NCBI RefSeq assembly: GCF_001856685.1
Contig: NZ_CP017812.1
Span: 1,178,001-1,242,000 of the forward strand
DNA length: 64,000 bases
Reading direction: 5' to 3'
Source: Boudabousia tangfeifanii
Lineage (GTDB): Bacteria; Actinomycetota; Actinomycetes; Actinomycetales; Actinomycetaceae
The notes beneath the pieces were generated by a model that saw only the letters and a program-made list of their open reading frames with translations, had not been told where the DNA came from and ran no database searches. This document shows, in pieces, positions 1-7,681 of this stretch. Both the position numbers and the translations under genes were made by a program. Every line of letters starts with the position of its first letter. Position 1 is the first letter of the stretch.

Positions 1-249
1 CGAAACTATCTTGGTCGCTACCACTGCTGGTCGTCCCTGCCAGCCATCAGGACCAGGCACTGAGAGAATCTGAGCTTCGCAGCCCAAATCAAGGAACATA
101 TCTCTAACCACTTCAGCAGAGTGAGCTAAAGGTGCTGGATCTGCAGATGAGGTGGAAAGAGACGGAATCTTAATAAGTTCACTTAAACGTTCAACAATCT
201 CAGGAAACTGTTGTGCGACAGTTGCTCGTAACTCTGAAGTGCTTGGCAT
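1..249 (-). CDS. M20-family dipeptidase, N-terminal part (runs off window)
   Basis: The reverse strand opens with an ATG at 249 and stays open to the window edge, giving 83 residues. The sequence (TSELRATVAQQFPEIVERL, then IKIPSLS, then VVRDMFLDLGCEAQIL) matches the N-terminal helix and the 'IPS(L/V)S' segment of M20 metallopeptidases, especially the actinobacterial dipeptidase group. The metal ligands lie beyond the edge, so catalytic competence cannot be judged. The gene starts 16 bases after the DUF3043 gene stops and is probably co-transcribed with it. Family assignment is likely; substrate is unknown. Confidence 0.7.
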   Translation of the reverse strand, partial: MPSTSELRATVAQQFPEIVERLSELIKIPSLSTSSADPAPLAHSAEVVRDMFLDLGCEAQILSVPGPDGWQGRPAVVATKIVS

Positions 250-265
250 AAGGGCAATCCTTTAC

Positions 266-886
266 TTATCGATCTAAATCTTCGCCACGTTTGACCTGAG
301 GACGTGGATTACGTAGAGGCCGAGGCATAATCATTCGGGACCATAGATACCAACCGGTACGGGGTGGTAGATCCCATTTTGGATGCTTGGTCGCAATATT
401 TTTGCGCACTGCTCGATTGGCGAAGAATCCTTCTAAGATACAAACCAAAAGGTACACGTAGATAAAAATAGTTAGCATATTTCGCCAGTATGGGTAGTAC
501 ACCAAAGCGAAACTAGCAATCATACCGATCAAAGCCACTGGCATTACGAACTCAGAAAGGGTCCAACGCGAGTCAGTGTAATCTCGAATGTATCGACGAG
601 CTGGCCCTTTTTCGCGGGCAGGCATGTAACGCTCATCGCCGTCTCTCATTGCTTGCTGCTGTCGCATGAATTCGGCATCACGACGGGCCCGTTCTTGTGC
701 TTTTAACTCTTTAGAACGTGCTTTCGCCGCCTTCCGATCAGCAGGGACAATTGGGTTCCGCCGAGCTGCTTCAGCTTCTTTGCGCTTGGGCGTCGGTCGT
801 CCCTTCTTGCCATGTTTTTGGTTAGCAGGTTGGTTGTTTTCAACGGGATCTGGAGACTCTTGCTCCGATTTGGAAAAAATCGACAT
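266..886 (-). CDS. DUF3043 domain-containing membrane protein
   Basis: This 206-residue protein has the DUF3043 layout. An acidic and then strongly basic N-terminus contains the hallmark GKKGRPTPKRKEAEAARR. A charged region follows, then two hydrophobic helices at about residues 112-133 and 135-156, and a basic C-terminal tail ending in PRPQVKRGEDLDR. DUF3043 is an actinobacterial family of unknown function. The gene sits 14 bases downstream of pyrD and 16 bases upstream of the dipeptidase, so the three probably form one transcript. Function cannot be inferred beyond a small inner-membrane protein with a large cytoplasmic basic domain. Confidence 0.85.
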   Translation of the reverse strand: MSIFSKSEQESPDPVENNQPANQKHGKKGRPTPKRKEAEAARRNPIVPADRKAAKARSKELKAQERARRDAEFMRQQQAMRDGDERYMPAREKGPARRYIRDYTDSRWTLSEFVMPVALIGMIASFALVYYPYWRNMLTIFIYVYLLVCILEGFFANRAVRKNIATKHPKWDLPPRTGWYLWSRMIMPRPLRNPRPQVKRGEDLDR

Positions 887-900
887 TACGTGTCCTTAAA

Positions 901-1938
901 TTATTTCTGATGTTTCAGTAGCGCTTGGTTCAAACGGGCTAACCAGCCAGGTCCTTGGTAAATAAACGAGGTGTAAACCTCTAAAAGATCAGCGCCCGCT
1001 TCGATCATTCGAAGTGCGTCAACTTCATTCCAGATGCCGCCGACCCCAATAATCTTCTTGTCAGCAGCTAGCTCGTGTCTTACCTGACGAACCACGTTTA
1101 CTGCACGCTGAGTCAAAGGACGTCCCGACAGACCACCCTCACCTAGCTCATGATTAATCGTGGTATTGGTAGCCACAATCCCCCGCAACTTGGTGCGATT
1201 AACTAGCTGACAAATTTCCTTAATATCTTCATCTGCTAGATCTGGGGCAATCTTGACGAATACTGGCAGGTCACGCTTTGCAGCACGATCCGCGGTGGTC
1301 TTAACAGCTTGCAAAATGGGCTCCAATTCCGCCACGGCTTGGAGATCCCTCAATCCGGGGGTATTTGGAGATGAAACGTTAACTACCAAATAGTCCACCC
1401 AAGGTGCCAATTCTTTTGCAGTTTCAGCGTAGTTCTCGGCCGCCAGTGAGGCAGGAACAACCTTATTTTTCCCGATGTTGGCACCGACGACGACTTGACG
1501 GCCTCGAACGGTTGACCGAAGCTTAGCAAGACGTTTTGCAACCTGCTTTGCTCCATCATTATTGAAGCCCATTCGATTTCGAATAGCATCAATCGAAGGA
1601 TGACGCCATAGACGAGGGCCTTCATTCCCCGGCTGTGGCTGGGCGGTAACTGTACCAATCTCCACGAAGCCGAAGCCGAAGGAGTCAAAGGCAATCATCG
1701 CCTCAGCATTTTTGTCGAGACCGGCGGCGAGGCCAATCATAGAAGGAACTGGACGATCGAATACTCCTTCACCATAAGTTGGCTTCGGAACGATTCGAAC
1801 CCGATTGGAGAATCGAGAGCTCAAGAATCGCTCTAGCGGAGCACAAGCAGACACTGCTTTCAAGGACTTAATCGTTAGTCGATGAATCCATTCAGCATCG
1901 GTGTGGACTAATACGTATCGAAAAAACTGGCTATACAC
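901..1938 (-). CDS. pyrD: Quinone-dependent dihydroorotate dehydrogenase (class 2)
   Basis: PyrD oxidises dihydroorotate to orotate in pyrimidine synthesis and passes the electrons to the quinone pool at the membrane. The 345-residue product has the class 2 N-terminal membrane-associating helices (about residues 1-45). The FMN barrel follows: IGLAAGLDKNAEA near 68-80, NRMGFNN near 121-127, and the catalytic serine segment VNVSSPNTPGLR near 186-197. FMN-phosphate loops IGVGGI and GADLLEVYT come at the end. The start is GTG at 1938. It is the first gene of a likely pyrD-DUF3043-dipeptidase transcript. No other pyr gene lies in the window. Confidence 0.95.
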   Translation of the reverse strand: MYSQFFRYVLVHTDAEWIHRLTIKSLKAVSACAPLERFLSSRFSNRVRIVPKPTYGEGVFDRPVPSMIGLAAGLDKNAEAMIAFDSFGFGFVEIGTVTAQPQPGNEGPRLWRHPSIDAIRNRMGFNNDGAKQVAKRLAKLRSTVRGRQVVVGANIGKNKVVPASLAAENYAETAKELAPWVDYLVVNVSSPNTPGLRDLQAVAELEPILQAVKTTADRAAKRDLPVFVKIAPDLADEDIKEICQLVNRTKLRGIVATNTTINHELGEGGLSGRPLTQRAVNVVRQVRHELAADKKIIGVGGIWNEVDALRMIEAGADLLEVYTSFIYQGPGWLARLNQALLKHQK

Positions 1939-1966
1939 AGGCTGAATTTTACCTTGTGTCGGCTAG

Positions 1967-2530
1967 TTAGTCCCACCAGAACACCCATTCAGGTTCGCCT
2001 TTATGATTAATTCGACCAGAAAGTCTGATTTCGTCGGGAGGATAATCGCTATTCTCTAGTTCGAGCGTTTCGCAAACCTCTTGCCACAGTTCGCGATAAC
2101 GGCTTCGGCTATATTCCATTGGAACTTTCCAGTTTTTAAAACCGTAGACAGTGAATCCTTCGAAAGTAATTCTTTCATCGCCTCGCTGTGGGCCAACGTA
2201 ATATCCGTAGAGGGTAGCTTCCGGATGATTTTCTACCATCTTTAACAATTCAGCAGTATTAGGGGCATAGTTCTGAGCTTCACTACGAGCAAACTGAGGC
2301 AAGATACCTTGTAGCTTTCTGACTTCAGTAATCCCGATTTCGTCAAAATGTGCGAAAGAGGGTGGCTGACTCGGAACGCCATTTTCTAGCTTTAGATTCT
2401 TAGCCTCCCATTGAGTGAGTGCTAAAAATGGACGAACTAGCTCAAAGACCCCTGTATCTACTGTCCATCCCTGGTATGGCTTTGATATTTGTTCTACTGG
2501 TTTAGATTGATTAAAGGGTAGTTCTTTCAT
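1967..2530 (-). CDS. Uncharacterised protein, 187 residues
   Basis: I do not recognise this protein. It starts at ATG 2530 behind a good ribosome binding site (AGGAG, 6-7 bases upstream). It has no signal peptide or membrane helix and is rich in aromatic residues and proline. The C-terminal third has alternating charged and aromatic residues and ends EPEWVFWWD. It reads in the same direction as pyrD, 28 bases upstream of it, so co-transcription is possible. The strong start signal and uninterrupted frame argue that it is a real gene. Confidence 0.65.
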   Translation of the reverse strand: MKELPFNQSKPVEQISKPYQGWTVDTGVFELVRPFLALTQWEAKNLKLENGVPSQPPSFAHFDEIGITEVRKLQGILPQFARSEAQNYAPNTAELLKMVENHPEATLYGYYVGPQRGDERITFEGFTVYGFKNWKVPMEYSRSRYRELWQEVCETLELENSDYPPDEIRLSGRINHKGEPEWVFWWD

Positions 2531-2792
2531 TGCTTTCTCCTATTTCATTGACGACTGTTATTCCAGCCTATGAAGCAGAGAAGTAAACTCCGCGATAATC
2601 TCGTTTACGTTGTGGACAAGTTGGAATGGGAACAGTAGCGTCCCAGCCACGCTCGACTTAGATGATGCTCACTCAGCTAGCTAAAAGATACAAGCTAAAA
2701 CAGCTCTTGGAAGAGGATATTTCGCCGTCAGAGTGTCGAGCACAAACCCGCATTAAAACCTAAATTCTCATAAAAGTGGCAAAATATAAATC

Positions 2793-3638
2793 ATGCTGAT
2801 TGAGATTACTGATCTTTCCTCCCCCGATTTAGAGATCTATACCAACTTGACTGATGTGGCCTTACGGAAGAAGTTGGAGCCCGAATGGGGAGTTTACCTA
2901 GCAGAATCGTTCAATGTCATGGAGCGAGCAATCACTGCGGGACATAAGCCAATCAGTTTTCTTCTCTCGCCTCACTGGCTACCGAAAGTTGAAACTTTGC
3001 TGGCAAAATTCGGCAAAACGATTGAATCAACTTCGGTCAAGATTTTTGTTGGATCTGAAGAAACCTTAGAACAGTTAACAGGTTTTCATCTCCATCGTGG
3101 GGCGATTGCAGCCATGGCACGCCCTAAGTTACTACCTGCTGAACAGATGTTGGCGAACCCTGCGGTTAAGCGAGTATTAGTGCTTGAAGACTTAGTAGAT
3201 CATACGAACGTCGGTGCTGCTTTCCGCAGTGCGGCCGCCCTCGGCACCGATTTAGTCCTAGTGACGCCCAACTGTGCGGACCCTTTTTATCGTCGGAGTG
3301 TGCGCGTTTCTATGGGTGGGGTCTTCCAAGTTCCTTGGACTCGGTTGCCTATTTGGCCTCGCACTCAGATCCTACAAGAGGCCGGCTTTCACGTAGCCGC
3401 CTTGGCCTTAAGCGATGATTCCATATCGCTAGATGAATTTTCTCAAACTCCAACAGTTCAATCTCCGAACTCTCGGCTTGCCTTAATTATGGGAACCGAG
3501 GGCGACGGCCTAAGAAAATCAACGATCGCTCACGCTGATTCCACGGTACGAATTCCGATGCGCCAAGGCGTTGATTCCCTTAATGTCGCGGCAGCTACGG
3601 CAGTGGCGTTATGGGAAACCAGAAATCGTTTTAACTAA
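2793..3638 (+). CDS. TrmH/SpoU-family RNA 2'-O-methyltransferase
   Basis: This enzyme would methylate a ribose 2'-hydroxyl in rRNA or tRNA using S-adenosylmethionine. The 281-residue protein has an N-terminal RNA-binding substrate domain (about 1-105). The SPOUT knot follows, with motif 1 LEDLVDHTNVGAAFRSAAALG (around 131-151; N and R are catalytic-site residues), motif 2 LIMGTEGDGL and motif 3 IPMRQGVDSLNVAAATAVALW. No Shine-Dalgarno sequence precedes ATG 2793, unlike its neighbours, so the start may be leaderless or wrong by a few codons. It is a single gene with a strong terminator shared with convergent deoD. The target nucleotide is not predictable here. Confidence 0.88.
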   Translation: MLIEITDLSSPDLEIYTNLTDVALRKKLEPEWGVYLAESFNVMERAITAGHKPISFLLSPHWLPKVETLLAKFGKTIESTSVKIFVGSEETLEQLTGFHLHRGAIAAMARPKLLPAEQMLANPAVKRVLVLEDLVDHTNVGAAFRSAAALGTDLVLVTPNCADPFYRRSVRVSMGGVFQVPWTRLPIWPRTQILQEAGFHVAALALSDDSISLDEFSQTPTVQSPNSRLALIMGTEGDGLRKSTIAHADSTVRIPMRQGVDSLNVAAATAVALWETRNRFN

Positions 3639-3651
3639 ATGCTTACAAAAT

Positions 3652-3691
3652 GTGTGGGCTTAACTTTTAGTCGGTTAAGCCCACACGTTTT
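3652..3691. terminator. Bidirectional terminator between TrmH-family gene and deoD
   Basis: A perfect 13-bp stem, GTGTGGGCTTAAC at 3652-3664 against its complement at 3674-3686, has a 9-base loop. It is followed by GTTTT on the plus strand and a T-containing tract on the minus side. It lies between two convergent genes, so it can serve both. Confidence 0.85.
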
Positions 3692-3701
3692 ACAAATCGA
3701 T

Positions 3702-4409
3702 TCAGCAGTGAGCTGCCGCCACGGCCATAGTCAATGCAGTGTGGAAGTTTTCTTCACGTTCTTGAGCCGTCATATCGGAAGAGTGATCAAATAGGTGATC
3801 AGAAACCGTTAGCACGGTCAAAGCTTGCTTTCCAAATTCGGCTGCCGCACCGTAAAGGGCAGCAGCTTCCATTTCTACCCCAAGGACACCATATTTGGCC
3901 AGGGTTTCAGTCTGACCAGGAACTTCAAGATAGAAGTGATCACGGGAAATGATGGCGCCAACATGCACATTCTTATCGGCCGGCGCAGCATCAACCGCAG
4001 CTCTAGCAAGTTCAAAATCAGCGACTGCACTGAAGTGAACATTTGGGATCCGCAAGGAGTTCATGGCTGAGTCGGTGTGCGCCGCTAGCCCAACAATAGC
4101 ATCGCCAACCTTTACTTGTGGGGCGATACCACCACAAGTACCAACACGAATGATTCGTTCTACCCCGTACTGGCTGAATAATTCAGTGGCGTAGATAGTG
4201 GCGGATGGCTGACCCATGCCGGACCCCATTACCGAAAGAGGTTTGCCGTTGCAGGTGCCGGTGAAGCCCATCATGCCACGCACGTCTGTCACTAGTTTGG
4301 CATCTTCCATTAACAGATGAGCGATTCGTTCGGCTCGCTTTGGGTCACCAGGCATTAGTACTGCTGGGGCGAAATCTCCAGGTTCTGCGGCAATATGTGG
4401 GGTGGCCAT
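3702..4409 (-). CDS. deoD: Purine nucleoside phosphorylase, DeoD (hexameric) type
   Basis: DeoD phosphorolyses purine (deoxy)nucleosides to free base and (deoxy)ribose-1-phosphate in salvage. The 235-residue length is typical. Visible family landmarks are TPHIAAEPGDFAPAVLMPG at the N-terminus, GTCGG, ISRDHFY, the purine/ribose site GVEMEAAALYG and the catalytic-aspartate loop TVSDHL. The start is ATG 4409 with a GGAG ribosome binding site. It is the last gene of a minus-strand run after the GDSL hydrolase (73-base gap). Assignment is firm. Confidence 0.95.
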   Translation of the reverse strand: MATPHIAAEPGDFAPAVLMPGDPKRAERIAHLLMEDAKLVTDVRGMMGFTGTCNGKPLSVMGSGMGQPSATIYATELFSQYGVERIIRVGTCGGIAPQVKVGDAIVGLAAHTDSAMNSLRIPNVHFSAVADFELARAAVDAAPADKNVHVGAIISRDHFYLEVPGQTETLAKYGVLGVEMEAAALYGAAAEFGKQALTVLTVSDHLFDHSSDMTAQEREENFHTALTMAVAAAHC

Positions 4410-4482
4410 GCGGTCTCCTTTTAAGTAGTTTATTTTTTCCTAGTGTAACTGATAGCCGAACTTTTGTATCTTCTGTTCGTTG

Positions 4483-5070
4483 TTACTTTTGAAGCAGATT
4501 TGAGACTTCATCTTCGATTAATCGAGCCAATTCCAAATGTCCCTTAACAGATGGATGAATGCCATCATTGGAGTAATACGCGGGCTGTTGTTTGAATGGG
4601 CCAACGAAACTATCGCTAAAGTTCAAGCCATTTCGCTGACAATCACTGGCAATCCAATTAACTAATTGGCGACTTCTTTCTCCCAAGGTATTCCCAGGGT
4701 AGTACATGGTAACGAGCACTGGGATTGAGGCAAAAAGTTCACCGATTCTGCCTAGCTCCGCTGAGACCCGGTCGGCGACCTCGGCCGAGTGAGTTTTCAT
4801 CAGCGGCACATCGTTGACTCCCAAGCAGACTAGCAGGAAGTCAGGTTCTACTTTCATTATTTCGGCGGGATAGTCTAGTCCTTCTGGAGCGTATCCCTGC
4901 TCGTCTCTCAGAGCCAAATAGCCGAGGCCGTCGTGCCCAAAGTTCACTTCATTAAGCTTGAGACGATTAGCCAAGATGGAGCTAAAACGGGTATCTGGCG
5001 CGCCCCCACGCAAATATCCAGAAACGATCGAATCTCCGTAAGCTGCAAAAGTTGGTTTTTGAATATCCAT
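4483..5070 (-). CDS. SGNH/GDSL-type hydrolase
   Basis: This is a 195-residue esterase or lipase-like hydrolase of the SGNH superfamily. Block I is AAYGDSIVSGY with the nucleophile serine near residue 13, block III is CLGVND (oxyanion Asn), and block V is SNDGIHPSVKGH with the catalytic Asp and His. There is no signal peptide, so it should be cytoplasmic. It begins 15 bases after the Gfo/Idh oxidoreductase stop and is surely in the same transcript. Deacetylation of a sugar or nucleoside is a reasonable guess from that pairing, but the substrate is not visible. Confidence 0.85.
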   Translation of the reverse strand: MDIQKPTFAAYGDSIVSGYLRGGAPDTRFSSILANRLKLNEVNFGHDGLGYLALRDEQGYAPEGLDYPAEIMKVEPDFLLVCLGVNDVPLMKTHSAEVADRVSAELGRIGELFASIPVLVTMYYPGNTLGERSRQLVNWIASDCQRNGLNFSDSFVGPFKQQPAYYSNDGIHPSVKGHLELARLIEDEVSNLLQK

Positions 5071-5085
5071 TTTTGATTCTTTTCT

Positions 5086-6384
5086 TTATTGATTCGTGTA
5101 TTTATCAAAGTAGGTAAGGTACGCCGCCGGTAACTGATCCCAGGTCTGGGGAGTAGAACCGTGCCGTATTGAGTTGGTAGCGCCAATCCCGGCAGCTACC
5201 GCATGCCAAGCCGATACCGGGTTGGTGTCGCAGGCTTTGCCCGTACGGACGAATTCAAGGAACTCTTTTACGGTTAATAAATCTGCGTCCGAATGGCCAC
5301 CTTCATCACCGACAATCGGAATCTCTAGATCGCCCTCGGCCTGATAGCCCATCCGATGACGCCAGATCTTGATTACTCCCCCTTGGGTATCTCCAAAGTT
5401 TTCCATTCTTCCTTCAGTACCGATTACCGTGTAGTTTCTCCAGTAATCTGGCGTGTAATGACATTGTTGATAACTCGCGAAGACCCCACCGGTGAGTTTC
5501 ATAAGCATCATGGATAGGTCTTCAACATCCATTTGGGGATTTAGCCCAGTCTGGTTTAATGGTGGCCAGTTATCGTTTGAATACCAATCCCACATCAGTT
5601 CATCTTCGTGCCTGGCGCGATCTTTGACTTGGTGATAGAGGGTTTGGCCTCCCATGGCTACTACCTCGGTGGAGTGTTGTCCGGTTAGCCAGTGGATGAC
5701 ATCGATATCATGAGCTGCTTTTTGTAGCAATAAACTATTTACGTGTTCTCGCTGGGCATGCCAGTCTTTAAAGTAGAAGTCACCTCCGGCTCCGACGAAA
5801 TGACGACACCAGACTGCTTTAACCTCGCCAATAGTGCCTTTGCGAATTTCTTCACGCATTTGTCGGACCACTTGCATATGTCGCATATTATGTCCTACGT
5901 AAAGGGGAGTTTTTGTTTCGTAGGCGGTCGTTAATACCGCATTAGCCCCTTCCATGGTGATCGCTAACGGTTTCTCTAAATATACGGGAATCTTTTGCTG
6001 CAATAGTTCACAAGTAATTTCAGCATGCGTATCATCTGGGCTGAGCACGAAAGCCACGTCGATTCCTGAAGCTATTAACTCCGGCAGAGTCTCACAGTGA
6101 TAGATCGGCGCGGCATCGTCGGACTTGGTCGCGGTTAGTTCAATGTCTGACAATGGATGGTCAATAGCTTGGCGCTTCAACCTGGTTTGGATGCGTTTTT
6201 CAGCTAATCGATGAGGCTCACAGACTGCTACTAGGTGCGCATTCGGATCCACCTTTTCGGCATTAAGTGCTAGATGCGCTCTGGCTCCACAGCCAATCAC
6301 GCCTACTTTAAGCTCCCTATCTTTACCAAACCAGTTAAATTCTTGGATTTGCTCTTGTTCCGTTGGTATCGTTTTGCGAGTCAT
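5086..6384 (-). CDS. Gfo/Idh/MocA-family NAD(P)-dependent oxidoreductase
   Basis: This 432-residue cytoplasmic dehydrogenase has the Rossmann start KVGVIGCGARAHLALN near residue 28 and the diagnostic EKPLA near 135. The C-terminal alpha/beta domain contains KAAHDIDVIHWLTG, whose D and H are in the catalytic position used by inositol- and glucose-fructose-type enzymes. Family members oxidise or epimerise sugars and cyclitols. It is the first gene of a likely operon with the GDSL hydrolase and possibly deoD. The internal segment around 262-300 (WDWYSNDNWPPLNQTGLN) is longer than in many members. The substrate is unknown. Confidence 0.88.
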   Translation of the reverse strand: MTRKTIPTEQEQIQEFNWFGKDRELKVGVIGCGARAHLALNAEKVDPNAHLVAVCEPHRLAEKRIQTRLKRQAIDHPLSDIELTATKSDDAAPIYHCETLPELIASGIDVAFVLSPDDTHAEITCELLQQKIPVYLEKPLAITMEGANAVLTTAYETKTPLYVGHNMRHMQVVRQMREEIRKGTIGEVKAVWCRHFVGAGGDFYFKDWHAQREHVNSLLLQKAAHDIDVIHWLTGQHSTEVVAMGGQTLYHQVKDRARHEDELMWDWYSNDNWPPLNQTGLNPQMDVEDLSMMLMKLTGGVFASYQQCHYTPDYWRNYTVIGTEGRMENFGDTQGGVIKIWRHRMGYQAEGDLEIPIVGDEGGHSDADLLTVKEFLEFVRTGKACDTNPVSAWHAVAAGIGATNSIRHGSTPQTWDQLPAAYLTYFDKYTNQ

Positions 6385-6450
6385 CTTCGCTCCCGTCGGT
6401 AGCTTTTGCTTTCTATTAAGCCTACCGCAGGTTAAGTGAAGATTTGATAA

Positions 6451-7542
6451 TTAGCTTAAAAAGTTTTTAATTGCACTTTCCACTTGGTCGGAGTTTACCA
6501 AGAAACCATCATGTCCAATTTCTGAGTCAATTTTTGCTAGTTTGGCGTTGGGCATTAGGGAGACAATTTGCTGTGCGGTTTCGATCGGGAACAACCGGTC
6601 GCTGCTGACGCTGATTAAAAGCGTTGGCTGCTTTATCTGCGTGAGAACCTGTTCAACTCCCCCTCGCCCTCGTCCGATATTGTGACTCAAGAAAGCTTTT
6701 GTAATTGCCACATAGCTACCGGCATCAAATCTGGCTACCAGCTTTTCTCCTTGATAGTCAAGATAAGACCCAACGGCACGACGCCCACCTGCCAGCAGGT
6801 TTTCTCCCTTTTGCGCCTGATAACCAAATTTCTCTTGAAGTTGGTTGGCAGCGCGATAGGTATTGTGCGCAATTTGTCTAGCGAGGGCGAGACCACCAGT
6901 GGGAACCCGTCCGGTGAGATAGTAATCGCCATTTTGCCAGTTTGGATCTAATTCAATCGCCCGCAATTGCATATGGGCCCACGCAGCTTGATCGGCACTG
7001 GTTGCGGGTTCACTGGCTACTACGATTAGTTTTTCTAGTTTTTCTGGATAGGAGGCAGCCCATTCGAAAGCACGTTCGCCTCCCAATGAAGCACCCACGA
7101 TTACCGAAAACTTTTCAATTCCCAAATGTTGCGCTAAACGAGCTTCAGCCGCTACTTGGTCTTTGGTGGAGAGTTGCGGAAATCTACTCCCCCATGGTTT
7201 CCCATCAGCATGCAATGATGCCGGTCCAGTTGATCCCGCGCAGCCGCCAAGCACATTTGCGGCGACAACGAAATATTCATTCGTATCAATCGCTTTTCCG
7301 GGCCCGACCACGCTTTCCCACCAGCCTTGCGCCGGATTAGCTTCGCTCGCGCTAACATGTGAGTCTCCTGTTAGAGCATGCAGTAAAAGCACCGCATTAC
7401 TTCGTTGGCTATTCAAAGTGCCCCAGGTTTCGTATGCTAATTGCGCCTCAGGCAGCACTTGTCCAGAATCAAGTACTAAATCTCCTACGGAACAAAGTTT
7501 TGCTCCCTTGGGAAGGTTATTTTCTACCGATATTTGCGCCAT
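6451..7542 (-). CDS. metX: Homoserine O-acetyltransferase
   Basis: MetX acetylates homoserine with acetyl-CoA, the activation step for methionine synthesis by direct sulfhydrylation. The 363-residue alpha/beta-hydrolase has LLLHALTGDSH (oxyanion region), the nucleophile elbow VGASLGGERAFEW, and the acid/base pair SSDRLFP and IGHDGF. The start is ATG 7542 with AGGAAG upstream. It lies 139 bases downstream of metY in the same direction, with a large hairpin between them. O-acetylhomoserine made here is the substrate of MetY. Acetyl rather than succinyl specificity is inferred from family and partner. Confidence 0.93.
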   Translation of the reverse strand: MAQISVENNLPKGAKLCSVGDLVLDSGQVLPEAQLAYETWGTLNSQRSNAVLLLHALTGDSHVSASEANPAQGWWESVVGPGKAIDTNEYFVVAANVLGGCAGSTGPASLHADGKPWGSRFPQLSTKDQVAAEARLAQHLGIEKFSVIVGASLGGERAFEWAASYPEKLEKLIVVASEPATSADQAAWAHMQLRAIELDPNWQNGDYYLTGRVPTGGLALARQIAHNTYRAANQLQEKFGYQAQKGENLLAGGRRAVGSYLDYQGEKLVARFDAGSYVAITKAFLSHNIGRGRGGVEQVLTQIKQPTLLISVSSDRLFPIETAQQIVSLMPNAKLAKIDSEIGHDGFLVNSDQVESAIKNFLS

Positions 7543-7597
7543 TATTTTCTTCCTGTGCGACTAGCTAGCACTAGCTTTGATCAAACTTATGTCTGGT

Positions 7598-7653
7598 TGG
7601 GACGGTGGCAATCGCTGCTTTGGATCCAAAGTTCGCTACTTGCCACCGTCCCA
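7598..7653. repeat. Large intercistronic hairpin between metY and metX
   Basis: A perfect 14-bp stem (7598-7611 pairing with 7640-7653; arm TGGGACGGTGGCAA) encloses an inner perfect 14-base palindrome CTTTGGATCCAAAG at 7618-7631. Neither strand has a T-run after the stem, so a simple intrinsic terminator is unlikely. It sits between the metY stop and metX start and may set the relative level of the two messages or block exonucleases. Confidence 0.75.
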
Positions 7654-7681
7654 GAGGTTTCAAAGATGATACCTTCAAACC

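Noticed and set aside
2583..2608. GTAAAC/GTTTAC inverted repeat upstream of the RNA methyltransferase gene
   Set aside because: Six-base arms 14 bases apart in an AT-rich spacer occur readily by chance; no supporting promoter.
6942..7564. Plus-strand frames opposite metX (6942-7340, 7163-7564)
   Set aside because: They are antisense to a clearly conserved enzyme and have no start signals.
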